Assembly (NCBI GenBank): GCA_040904625.1
Contig: JBBDTC010000219.1
Span: 1 to 24,503 of the forward strand
Source of the DNA: JACKNG01 sp040904625
Lineage (GTDB): Bacteria; Pseudomonadota; Gammaproteobacteria; Ga0077536
Direction of reading: 5' to 3'
DNA: 24,503 nucleotides
Positions 15,424 through 22,453 of the stretch are shown one piece after another (the first letter of the stretch is position 1; each line of letters starts with the position of its first letter). A program made the translations under genes and the position numbers. The notes under the pieces were generated by a model. It worked only from the letters and a program-made list of their open reading frames with translations. It did no database searches and was not told the DNA's origin.

Positions 15424-15880
15424 CTAATCACCCGGTGGGCGCGGCACATCGTCGGCGGGGGCCGGCGCGGCCGGTACNNNNNNNNNNNNNNNNNNNNNNN
15501 NNNNNNNNNNNNNNNNNNNNNNNNNNNNNNNNNNNNNNNNNNNNNNNNNNNNNNNNNNNNNNNNNNNNNNNNNNNNNTGTCGGCGCCGGCACTTCGACCT
15601 GCGGCATCTCGACCGCGTCCAGCAGGCTCGTTTGATCGCTCGCCTGACCGTAGAGGTAGGCGAGAAACAAACTGTTCGAGAGAAACAGCACCGCAAGCAC
15701 GGCTGTCGTGCGGGTCAGGAACGAAGCTGAGCCGCGTGAACCGAATACGGTGGACGACGCGCCACTACCGAAGGCCGCGCCTGCGGTAGCGCCCTTACCC
15801 TGCTGGATCAGGATGATCCCAATCAGCATGATGGCCAGCACCAGATGTACGGCCAATAGAACGGAAAAAGTCAGTGACAT
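15424..15880 (-). CDS. secG: Preprotein translocase subunit SecG (interrupted by assembly gap)
   Basis: SecG is the two-helix auxiliary subunit of the SecYEG export channel. From the ATG at 15880 the first 101 residues are clear: helix 1 (about 5-25), the loop QQGKGATAGAAFGSGAS (26-42) with FGSRGSASFLTR (46-57), and helix 2 (about 58-78). A Pro/Val/Ala tail (PQVEVPAPT) then runs into 100 Ns at 15478-15577. In the literal frame across the Ns the end reads TGRAGPRRRC and stops at 15428. The adjacent frame reads VPAAPAPADDVPRPPGD and stops with TAG at 15424, which fits the Pro/Ala-rich acidic tail of SecG better. I therefore take 15424 as the end; it requires a true gap length divisible by three. 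The gene lies 55 bases downstream of tpiA. Confidence 0.9.
15478..15577. other. Assembly gap of 100 Ns
   Basis: Exactly 100 undetermined bases, the usual placeholder for a scaffold gap of estimated or unknown length. Both flanks encode Pro/Ala-rich protein (VPAPT before, VPAAPAPA after), so the break probably falls in a GC-rich, repetitive part of the secG tail. Confidence 0.98.
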
Positions 15881-15923
15881 GAATTCATCTCTGTGTACGT
15901 AAATGACGCGGCAGGTCCGCGGC

Positions 15924-15944
15924 GCCGGCTCGATCTCAGCCGGC
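15924..15944 (-). promoter_or_regulatory. Hairpin over the tpiA stop codon
   Basis: GCCGGCT and AGCCGGC make a perfect seven-base-pair stem around a seven-base loop, with the tpiA TGA at the loop-stem edge. No T-tract follows, so it is not a standard intrinsic terminator. It might stabilise the tpiA 3' end or modulate readthrough into secG 55 bases on. Confidence 0.4.
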
Positions 15945-16685
15945 AGCCCGACAGATGGCCACGAACGAATCGGCGTCGAGCGCCGCGCCACCGACCAGAC
16001 CGCCGTCGATGTCCGGCATGGCAAACAATTCGGCCGCATTACCCGGCTTGACGCTGCCACCGTAAAGAATCCGCGACCCAGCCGCCTGCACCGGAAACTG
16101 CCTGGCGATACGCGCCCGGATCCAGCTGTGTACCGCTTGCGCCTGCTCCGGCGTTGCCGTTTCGCCGCTGCCGATGGCCCACACCGGCTCGTAGGCTATC
16201 ACCAGGTGCTCGAGGATATCCCCGATCGCCGGTAATGCCAGCACCGCGTCGAGCTGCCGCCCGACCACCGCTTCGGTGGTGCCGGCTCGACGCTCGGCCA
16301 GGGTCTCGCCGACGCACAGCACCGCCGTCAGTCTCTCTGCCTGGGCTCGCGATACCTTGGCCGCCGCACGGCTATCGCTATCACCGAAAAACTGGCGCCG
16401 CTCGGAGTGCCCCACAATGACATGCGTGCAGCCGCAATCGCGCAGCATGGCTGCAGCGGTTTCCCCAGTGTAGGCACCGCTGACGTGCTCCGAGCAGTCC
16501 TGGCCGCCGAGCTTGACCGAGCTGCCGCGCAAGGCGGCAGCGACCGTATCGAGGTAGACCGCCGGCGGGCACAGCAGCACGTCCGCTCCCGTCACTGCAG
16601 CCTGAGCCACGGCGGTGCCGAGTTCGGCCGCCATGGTGTGCGAGCCGTTCATCTTCCAGTTTCCTGCAACCAGGGGGCGACGCAT
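15936..16685 (-). CDS. tpiA: Triosephosphate isomerase
   Basis: TpiA interconverts dihydroxyacetone phosphate and glyceraldehyde 3-phosphate in glycolysis and gluconeogenesis, in the cytoplasm. The 249-residue TIM-barrel protein has all catalytic residues: Asn9 and Lys11 (GNWKMNG), His93 (VGHSERR) and Glu166 (AYEPVWAIG), followed by loop 6 (GSGETATPEQAQ) and the phosphate-binding ILYGGSVKP (206-214) and GGLVGGAALD (228-237). The ATG fits the family start, but no clear Shine-Dalgarno precedes it. It is separated from rluB by a copy of the repeat family. Only 45 bases lie between the repeat edge and the ATG, so its promoter is either there or inside the repeat. Confidence 0.98.
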   Translation of the reverse strand: MRRPLVAGNWKMNGSHTMAAELGTAVAQAAVTGADVLLCPPAVYLDTVAAALRGSSVKLGGQDCSEHVSGAYTGETAAAMLRDCGCTHVIVGHSERRQFFGDSDSRAAAKVSRAQAERLTAVLCVGETLAERRAGTTEAVVGRQLDAVLALPAIGDILEHLVIAYEPVWAIGSGETATPEQAQAVHSWIRARIARQFPVQAAGSRILYGGSVKPGNAAELFAMPDIDGGLVGGAALDADSFVAICRAAG

Positions 16686-16730
16686 CGGATTCAGCGACCG
16701 TATTCCAAGCCCAAAAGGTGGGCAAGCTTA

Positions 16731-16850
16731 GGGCCCGCCACAGAATAACTCAACTGTCTGGAACGCCGATTCATCCCGGCTGGCGGCGTTGATCGTCCCT
16801 TCAATAGAACCCCTATTCGCCCTCCTCGCGCCTTGCCAGTCGGGCGCCTA
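16731..16850 (-). repeat. Dispersed palindromic repeat, copy 2
   Basis: Read on the minus strand this is the best-preserved view of the right half of the element. It runs from GGCGCCCG, CAAGGCGCGAGGAGGGCGAA and GGGGTTCTATT, then CAACGCCGCCAG and CGGGATG, to the terminal AGTTATTCTGTGGCGGGCCC. That end is the inverted match of the start of copy 3 (GGGCCCGCCGGAGAATAACT). The left outer arm, towards the rluB stop, is not clearly conserved. The element lies about 14 bases after rluB and 45 bases before tpiA. It has no ORF and resembles REP/ERIC or MITE-type palindromic repeats. Confidence 0.85.
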
Positions 16851-16864
16851 GCAGCCTGTCGGCC

Positions 16865-17674
16865 TCAGCGGCGACGCGGCCGCCGCGAATGCTCACCCCG
16901 GGTCCGGGAACCGGCTTCGAGCCCGACCAGACGGCACAAATCCTCGAGCAGGGCCCCTCCCAACTCGACGGTCCGCCCGGGGCGCAGATTGGTCGGCAAC
17001 ATGACATTGCCGAAACGCACCCGCATCAGCCGGCTGACCTGCACGCCCTGCGCTTCCCACAAGCGGCGCACTTCGCGGTGGCGGCCCTGCTGCACAACGC
17101 AGAAATACCATTGATTTGCGCCGTCGCCCTTACCGATGGTGATGTCATCGAAATGACCGAACTCGCCATCGATCTCGACGCCCGCACGCAGATGTTCGAG
17201 CATGCTGCTGTCGACGGCGCCGAACACGCGTACCGCGTACTCCCGATCGATTCGATAGCGAGGGTGCATCAAGCGATGCGCGAGTTCGCCGTTGTTCGTA
17301 AACAGCAGCAAACCGCTGGTATTGATATCGAGACGGCCGACATTGATCCAGCGGCCGTGCTTGATACGCGGCAGTCTGGCGAAAATATCGGCCCGCCCTT
17401 CCGGATCGTTGCGGGTACAGACGACGCCGACGGGTTTGTTGTAGGCGAGCACACGCAGGGCCTCGACGTCCGCCTCGATGCGTTGCATCGGCCCACCGTC
17501 GATCTGAATGCGGTCGCCCGGCCGCACCTGGTGCCCGGCCACCGCCGGCTTGCCGTTCACACTGACGCGGCCGGCGGCAATCAGGCGCTCGATCTCGCGG
17601 CGCGAACCCCAGCCGGCCCGCGCCAGGGCTTTCTGGATGCGCTCACCCCCGGCTTCCGTATCAGGTTTGCGCAT
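16865..17674 (-). CDS. rluB: 23S rRNA pseudouridine synthase, RluB type
   Basis: RluB converts U2605 (E. coli numbering) of 23S rRNA to pseudouridine. An S4 RNA-binding domain (about 11-58: ERIQKALARAGWGSRREIER) precedes the RsuA-family catalytic domain with Asp116 in GRLDINTSGLLLFT and the motifs YNKPVGVVCTRNDPEGR (78-94) and GRHREVRRLWEAQGVQVSRL (197-216), close to E. coli RluB. I chose the ATG at 17674 (MRKPDTEAGG) because GAGG lies six bases upstream. The frame stays open to an ATG at 17797, which would add 41 residues without a good ribosome site. The Arg-rich end (RRPRRR) replaces the long basic tail of the E. coli protein. The 138-base space to scpB holds nothing else recognisable. Confidence 0.93.
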   Translation of the reverse strand: MRKPDTEAGGERIQKALARAGWGSRREIERLIAAGRVSVNGKPAVAGHQVRPGDRIQIDGGPMQRIEADVEALRVLAYNKPVGVVCTRNDPEGRADIFARLPRIKHGRWINVGRLDINTSGLLLFTNNGELAHRLMHPRYRIDREYAVRVFGAVDSSMLEHLRAGVEIDGEFGHFDDITIGKGDGANQWYFCVVQQGRHREVRRLWEAQGVQVSRLMRVRFGNVMLPTNLRPGRTVELGGALLEDLCRLVGLEAGSRTRGEHSRRPRRR

Positions 17675-17812
17675 CGGATGCCTCGAACGCATGACGATCG
17701 CCAACGCGTGCCACGCAAACTGCGCGCCAGCCCCATTGGGTGCGTGAAGCAAGGCCGAAGCAGGAGCGCGGCGGGCACGCGGCGCCCACCCGGTCATTCG
17801 CCGAAGGCCGCT

Positions 17813-18550
17813 TCAACCTGTTGCCGCCGCCGCACCGGTCGTGCCCGAGGCGTCCTCGTCAGCCGCGTTTCCGGCGCCGCCCTCATCGTCGACGGCCGCC
17901 GTCTCGGCCGACGCGGGCTCACCAGCGCCGGCATCCGCGGGCGCCTCCCCGTCATCGCCAACCTGTCCGGATTCATCCAACCGCTCACTGTCACCGAACA
18001 AGTCGACATTGAAGTCGTCGATATCCTTGAGCTCGGCCAGGGTCGGCAATTCGGCCAGCGAACGCAGACCGAAATAATCGAGGAACTCGCGCGTGGTGGC
18101 ATACACCGAGGGGCGCCCGGGCACATCGCGGTGTCCGACGACCTTCACCCATTCGCGCTCGAGCAGTTGGCGCATGATGTTGCTGCTCACGGCGACACCG
18201 CGGATATGCTCGATCTCGCCGCGTGTAATGGGCTGCCGGTAGGCAATGATCGCGAGGGTCTCGAGGAAAGCGCGGGTATAGCGCGGGCGGCGCTCCTCCC
18301 ACAAACGCCCGATCTGCGCGGCATAAGCCGCGCGCGCGCGGAACCGCCAGCCGCTCGCGACCTCGGCCAGTTCCACGCCGCGGTCGGCGTAGTCGGCCTG
18401 CAGGGCTTGCAGCGTATCGCGCAGCAGCTCACGGCTCGGCGCTTGTTCGCCATCCCCCTCGAGCAGTTTGAGCAGGCGCTCCAGCGACAGCGGTCCGTCG
18501 GCGACCATCAGCAGGGCTTCGACTATCGGCTTCACTTCCTCGACGTTCAT
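17813..18550 (-). CDS. scpB: Segregation and condensation protein B
   Basis: ScpB is the winged-helix (kite) subunit that dimerises on ScpA in the SMC-ScpAB condensin. The 245-residue product has the conserved core from 3 to about 165, with TRAFLETLAIIAYRQPITR (92-110), GEIEHIRGV (111-119), VVGHRDVPGRPSVYATT (137-153) and the FLDYFGLRSLAELP end (156-169). From about 185 the tail is acidic, Ala/Gly-rich low complexity and probably disordered. ATG at 18550 is chosen because GGAG lies eight bases upstream. It follows scpA by 19 bases. Confidence 0.96.
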   Translation of the reverse strand: MNVEEVKPIVEALLMVADGPLSLERLLKLLEGDGEQAPSRELLRDTLQALQADYADRGVELAEVASGWRFRARAAYAAQIGRLWEERRPRYTRAFLETLAIIAYRQPITRGEIEHIRGVAVSSNIMRQLLEREWVKVVGHRDVPGRPSVYATTREFLDYFGLRSLAELPTLAELKDIDDFNVDLFGDSERLDESGQVGDDGEAPADAGAGEPASAETAAVDDEGGAGNAADEDASGTTGAAAATG

Positions 18551-18569
18551 GCTCGGCACTCCAGGCGGT

Positions 18570-19403
18570 TCACGCGGCCAATTTGATGTAGATCGGATCG
18601 CGCTCGCCATTTTGCACAATCTCTATCAGGGCTTCCTTGAGCAGCTCGAGAATCGCGATCAACGTGACCACGACCCCGGCGCGTCCCTCGGCGATCGTGA
18701 AAAACTCGTGGAAGGCGGTGAAATTCTCGCCGCTGGCCCGCGCCAGCACGACACTCATGCGCTCGCGCACCGACAGCGCTTCGCGCTGGACGCGGTGGTC
18801 GGCGAACATATCGGCACGGCGCAAGACGTCGCTGAAGGCCTCGAGAACAGCGGTGAGCGTGACCTCCGGCAACGGGTGATTGTGTGCGACGCGCTCGAAA
18901 TCCACGACAACTTCGAACCATTCGCGCTCCATGCGCGGCATTTCGTCGATGTCAGCGGCGGCCTTCTTGAAACGTTCGTATTCTTGCAGGCGGCGCACCA
19001 GCTCGGCACGGGGGTCGCTTTCCTCGTCGCTATCGACGCGCGGCCGCGGCAGCAACATGCGTGATTTGATTTCCGCCAGCATCGCCGCCATGACCAGATA
19101 CTCCGCGGCAAGCTCGAGGCGGAGTTCCTGCATCATGTCGATATAGCTCATGTACTGCTCGGTGATACGAGCAATCGGTATGTCGAGGATATCGAGATTC
19201 TGGCGTTTGATGAGGTAGAGGAGCAGATCGAGCGGTCCTTCGAAAGCCTCCAGGAACACTTCGAGTGCATCCGGAGGAATGTAGAGATCTTTTGGCGGCT
19301 CGCTGATCGGCGTGCCCTGGACGACGGCGAACGGCATCTCGGCCTGGGTTGGCTGCCCATCATGCGCTGGGCCCGGCTGTTCCGCGGTTTCGGTCGTATT
19401 CAT
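18570..19403 (-). CDS. scpA: Segregation and condensation protein A
   Basis: ScpA is the kleisin that bridges the two SMC heads and binds ScpB. The 277-residue protein starts at ATG 19403, only two bases after the trpS stop; a 26-codon upstream extension lies inside trpS and is discarded. The family signature FEGPLDLLLYLIKRQNLDI is at 54-72, followed by the SMC-neck helices (to about 125, AEIKSRMLLPRP). The C-terminal winged helix (about 225-277, FTIAEGRAGVVVTLIAILEL) binds the SMC cap. The first 45 residues are a polar, Pro/Gln-rich extension typical of gammaproteobacterial ScpA. No smc gene is present in the window. Confidence 0.96.
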   Translation of the reverse strand: MNTTETAEQPGPAHDGQPTQAEMPFAVVQGTPISEPPKDLYIPPDALEVFLEAFEGPLDLLLYLIKRQNLDILDIPIARITEQYMSYIDMMQELRLELAAEYLVMAAMLAEIKSRMLLPRPRVDSDEESDPRAELVRRLQEYERFKKAAADIDEMPRMEREWFEVVVDFERVAHNHPLPEVTLTAVLEAFSDVLRRADMFADHRVQREALSVRERMSVVLARASGENFTAFHEFFTIAEGRAGVVVTLIAILELLKEALIEIVQNGERDPIYIKLAA

Positions 19404-19405
19404 GA

Positions 19406-20617
19406 TCAGCGGTACACCAGATTCATGGCCTGACGAACGTCGTCGAGCGTATCGCGGGCGACATCGCGTGCGGCTTCGCAACCTTCGTCGATGATGGCGC
19501 GGACCGTATCGGGATCGCCGATGAACTCCGCGCTGCGTTCACGAATCGGCTGCTGCTCACGGAGTACCGCCTCGATCACCGGTTGCTTGCAATCGAGGCA
19601 GCCGATACCCGCACTGGTACAGCCCTCCTGGACCCATTGGCGGGTGTCTTCATTCGAGTAGATCTGATGGAAACGCCACACCGGGCATTTCTGCGGATCG
19701 CCCGGATCCGAACGCCGCACGCGGGCCGGGTCGGTCGGCATCGTACGCAGCTTCTGCGTGACCGATTCCGGAGCTTCGCGCAGGCCGATGGTGTTGTGAT
19801 AGGACTTCGACATCTTCTCGCCATCGAGGCCCGGCATCTTAGCTTCGGGCGTGAGCAGAGCCTGTGGCTCCGGCAGGATGGTCTTGCCGCCCCCCTCGAG
19901 ATAGCCGAACAGGCGTTCGCGGTCTCCGAGGCTGATGTTCTGCTGGGACTCGAGCAAGGCACGCCCTTTGGCCAGGGCTTCGAGGTCGCCGCCCTGCTGA
20001 TAGGTTCGACGAATCTCGAAATAGAGCTTGGCGTTCTTGCGTCCCATCTTGGTTGCGGCGGCCTCGGCCTTGGCCTCGAAATCCGGTTCGCGGCCGTAGA
20101 GGTGATTGAAGCGCCGCGCGACTTCGCGCGCCATCTCGATATGGGCGACCTGATCCTCTCCCACCGGCACGTGTCCGGCCTTGTAGATGAGAATATCCGC
20201 GGCCTGCAGCAGCGGATAACCCAGAAAGCCGTAGGTGGACAAATCGAGTTCGCGCAGCTTTTCCTGCTGGTCTTTGTAACTCGGCACCCGCTCCAGCCAA
20301 CTGATCGGCGTGATCATCGACAGCAGCAGATGAAGCTCGGCATGTTCGGGCACGCGCGACTGAATGAACAGCGTCGCTTCACCAGGATTGATCCCGACCG
20401 ACAGCCAATCGATGACGATATCGAACACGGACTCGCTGATAATGCTGGTCTCGCCATAGTTCGTCGTCAGGGCGTGCCAGTCCGCGACGAAGAAGAAGCA
20501 TTCGAATTCATGCTGCAACTGTACCCAGTTCTTGAGTACGCCGTGGTAGTGGCCAAGATGGAGGTGGCCGGTCGGCCGCATTCCAGACAGAACACGGCGG
20601 TTGGCGGCTAGGTTCAT
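19406..20617 (-). CDS. trpS: Tryptophan-tRNA ligase, long form with cysteine cluster
   Basis: TrpS charges tRNA-Trp with tryptophan and is a class I synthetase. From ATG 20617 (AGGGA eight bases upstream) it is 403 residues, about 70 longer than the E. coli enzyme. The HIGH-type motif is PTGHLHLGHYHG (15-26) and the KMSKS loop is 268-272. An insert of about 70 residues (180-250) lies before KMSKS, as in long TrpRS forms. In the C-terminal anticodon-binding part, Cys311, 333, 340 and 343 make C-x21-C-x6-C-x2-C, nearly the spacing of the 4Fe-4S ligands known in Thermotoga maritima TrpRS. Cluster binding here is inferred, not shown. The gene sits 64 bases after the M50 peptidase and two bases before scpA. 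Confidence 0.97.
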   Translation of the reverse strand: MNLAANRRVLSGMRPTGHLHLGHYHGVLKNWVQLQHEFECFFFVADWHALTTNYGETSIISESVFDIVIDWLSVGINPGEATLFIQSRVPEHAELHLLLSMITPISWLERVPSYKDQQEKLRELDLSTYGFLGYPLLQAADILIYKAGHVPVGEDQVAHIEMAREVARRFNHLYGREPDFEAKAEAAATKMGRKNAKLYFEIRRTYQQGGDLEALAKGRALLESQQNISLGDRERLFGYLEGGGKTILPEPQALLTPEAKMPGLDGEKMSKSYHNTIGLREAPESVTQKLRTMPTDPARVRRSDPGDPQKCPVWRFHQIYSNEDTRQWVQEGCTSAGIGCLDCKQPVIEAVLREQQPIRERSAEFIGDPDTVRAIIDEGCEAARDVARDTLDDVRQAMNLVYR

Positions 20618-20681
20618 GGTGAGGATCCCTGGGGGCCGGAGATGGCGCGGTGCGTCCACCGCTGTCGCCGGGGCGCGCCGC

Positions 20682-21329
20682 TCACAGACCGAGCGCGGCG
20701 AACAGGGCGGACACGCCGCCGAGCACTGGACCGATGAGGCGTTGCAAAAGACCGCTGACGAGCAGCAGCACGATGATGATCAAGCCGAATGCCTCCAACC
20801 GGTTGTAGCGGCTGGCCCACAGCGGAGGCAACATTGCGGTGACGATGCGGCTGCCATCTAGAGGCGGTATCGGGATGAGATTGATTATCATGATGGCTAC
20901 ATTGAATATTATTCCAGCCTGACACATGTAGATCAAAGCGCCGTCGCCGGCGCCGGCATGTTTCAGCGACAGCGCCGCGACGGTCCAGCCTGCCACCATC
21001 AGCAGATTGGCTGCCGGGCCGGCAAACGCCACTACCGCGATACCCGGGCGCATCGGGAACAGCCGATTCCAGCGCACCGGGACCGGCTTGGCCCAACCGA
21101 AGAACAGTTTGGCACCGAACAGGAGTTCGCCGAGCAGATACAGTGTGGCTGGCACCAGCACGGTGCCGATGGGGTCGATGTGGCGCAGCGGATTGAGCGA
21201 CAGCCGCCCAGCGTCCGCCGCGGTGGTGTCGCCCAACTGCAGCGCCACCCAGCCGTGCGCGATTTCGTGCACGGTCACGGCCAGCACTGCTGGCACGAAC
21301 AGAAGCGACAGCGACCACAGATCACTCAC
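20682..21329 (-). CDS. M50 site-2-protease-like membrane metallopeptidase
   Basis: This is a polytopic membrane protein of the M50 family (COG1994, SpoIVFB-like), which cleaves peptide bonds within or near the membrane using zinc. The zinc site HEIAHGW places His21, Glu22 and His25 in the first helix, and the third ligand is Asp158 in NLIPIPPLDGSR. The family motif NPLRHIDPIG (46-55) lies after the first helix, and about five to six helices are predicted in 215 residues. There is no PDZ or CBS domain. The start is uncertain: GTG at 21329, eight bases after the yciO stop, or TTG at 21362 inside yciO. The substrate is unknown; the same neighbour occurs beside yciO-trpS in other gammaproteobacteria, but its role there is also unclear. 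Confidence 0.88.
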   Translation of the reverse strand: MSDLWSLSLLFVPAVLAVTVHEIAHGWVALQLGDTTAADAGRLSLNPLRHIDPIGTVLVPATLYLLGELLFGAKLFFGWAKPVPVRWNRLFPMRPGIAVVAFAGPAANLLMVAGWTVAALSLKHAGAGDGALIYMCQAGIIFNVAIMIINLIPIPPLDGSRIVTAMLPPLWASRYNRLEAFGLIIIVLLLVSGLLQRLIGPVLGGVSALFAALGL

Positions 21330-21336
21330 CGCCGGT

Positions 21337-21969
21337 TCACGCCAGATCCGCGATATGGGCAATCTCGCCCTTGCCTGAACGCAGCAGGACCGGGGACTCG
21401 CTGGTCATATCGAGAACGGTCGTGAGTTCGATACCGATAGCCCCCGCATCGACCACCGCATCGACGGCGTGGCCCAGCGCCGCAGCCATGTCCTCGGGCT
21501 CGGCGTAGGGCATGCCGAGATCGTCGTTCATGAGCGTCGAAGCGAGCAGCGGCTCACCCACCAGGGCAGTCAATTCCAGTACGAACGGGTGGTCCGGAAT
21601 CCGCAGGCCGACCATTTTGCGCTTCGGATCCTGCAAACGCCGCGGCGTCTCGCGCGTGGCCGGGAGAATGAACGTGTAAGGTCCTGGCGTCAGCAGTCTA
21701 ATCAGGCGGAACGCGGTGTTGGAGATTTTCGCATAGACTGCCGCAACGCCGAGGTCATGGCACATCAGCGTGAAATAGTGATCACGTTCGACATGACGAA
21801 TCGCCCGGATACGATCCTCGGCCGCTTTGTTGCCGACCTTGCACACCAGGGAGTAGCTCGCATCGGTCGGGCAAATCACCACGCCTTCGCGTGCAATGAT
21901 CTCGGCAGCCTGCTGCAAGAGTCGCTTCTGGGGGTGCGTGGGATGAACGCGAATATAGAGGGATTTCAT
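21337..21969 (-). CDS. yciO: YciO family protein (Sua5/YrdC-like)
   Basis: YciO belongs to the Sua5/YrdC fold family; YrdC and Sua5 make threonylcarbamoyl-AMP for the t6A37 modification of tRNA, while YciO itself is a paralogue with less certain function. The 210-residue product from ATG 21969 (MKSLYIRVHP) aligns with E. coli YciO along its length: PTDASYSL (34-41), TPGPYTFILPATRETPRRL (94-112) and KRKMVGLRIPDHP (116-128). The carbamoyl-AMP pocket Lys/Arg residues of this fold appear conserved. The upstream in-frame GTG codons are not used in homologues. It is the first gene of the minus-strand run, with a good promoter 105 bases upstream. Confidence 0.9.
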   Translation of the reverse strand: MKSLYIRVHPTHPQKRLLQQAAEIIAREGVVICPTDASYSLVCKVGNKAAEDRIRAIRHVERDHYFTLMCHDLGVAAVYAKISNTAFRLIRLLTPGPYTFILPATRETPRRLQDPKRKMVGLRIPDHPFVLELTALVGEPLLASTLMNDDLGMPYAEPEDMAAALGHAVDAVVDAGAIGIELTTVLDMTSESPVLLRSGKGEIAHIADLA

Positions 21970-22042
21970 GGGCGTGACAGGGCAGTCCGGGAACGGAGTC
22001 GACGCTGGCAGCTGGGGCGGCACTGGTCATCGCGGGCTTGAT

Positions 22043-22058
22043 GGGGCACTATTGCCCC
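22043..22058. promoter_or_regulatory. GGGGCA/TGCCCC dyad in the yciO leader
   Basis: A perfect six-base-pair inverted repeat with a four-base centre lies in the divergent yciO-bolA space. It would begin about nine bases into the yciO transcript if the promoter at 22074-22101 is right. There is no U-tract on the yciO side. It may be a 5' mRNA stem or a repressor operator covering the start site. Confidence 0.4.
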
Positions 22059-22073
22059 TTGCTTCGGCCGGCG

Positions 22074-22101
22074 AGTGTAGCAGCCGCGCGCGGGGTTACA
22101 A
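22074..22101 (-). promoter_or_regulatory. Promoter of the yciO-trpS-scpAB-rluB run
   Basis: The minus strand reads TTGTAA, a 16-base spacer, then TGCTACACT: a -35 with four matches and an extended -10 (TGn plus TACACT, four matches). The start would be near 22067, giving a leader of about 98 bases before yciO. This is the clearest sigma70-type signal in the window. No comparable promoter is visible for bolA on the other strand. Confidence 0.55.
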
Positions 22102-22183
22102 GCGCCACACAAAAGGCCCGGCGCAGGCACCAACACGGCCTGCCCGACTTTGCCCGCAGTTCAGCTCGAGAGCGCCCCAGCGC

Positions 22184-22453
22184 ATGTCCGAAAATCGCGT
22201 CGAATTGATCCGTCAGGCCCTGTCCAGCGGCCTCGCTCCGCAGCAGCTGGAAATCGTCGATGAAAGCCACCTCCACGTCGGCCACGCCGGCGCGCGCGAG
22301 GGCAAGGGGCATTTCCGCGTCCATATCGTGGCCGCCTGTTTCAGCGGCCTGCCGCCGCTTCGACGTCACCGCAAGGTCTACGATGTACTCGGCCCGCTCA
22401 TGCAATCCGACATTCACGCCCTCAGCATCGATGCCCGCGCACCGGATGAGTGA
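22184..22453 (+). CDS. BolA family protein
   Basis: BolA proteins are small regulators that bind monothiol glutaredoxins and 2Fe-2S clusters, and some bind DNA. The 89-residue product starts at MSENRVELIR. It shows the family features ESHLHVGH (27-34), GHFRVHIV (42-49) and the invariant RHRKVY (61-66, His62 the likely cluster or glutaredoxin contact), then IHALSIDA (77-84). It is closer to BolA than to IbaG in having the full RHR motif, but I cannot place it firmly in a subfamily. The upstream Shine-Dalgarno is weak. Its end overlaps the methyltransferase start by eight bases. Confidence 0.9.
   Translation: MSENRVELIRQALSSGLAPQQLEIVDESHLHVGHAGAREGKGHFRVHIVAACFSGLPPLRRHRKVYDVLGPLMQSDIHALSIDARAPDE

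Noticed and set aside
17675..17797. Possible 41-residue N-terminal extension of RluB
   Set aside because: The upstream ATG has no ribosome site, the added residues are not conserved-looking, and the ATG at 17674 has GAGG at ideal spacing.
16889..18586. 565-codon plus-strand open frame opposite rluB and scpB
   Set aside because: It runs antisense across two clear genes and their spacer; such frames are expected by chance in GC-rich coding DNA.
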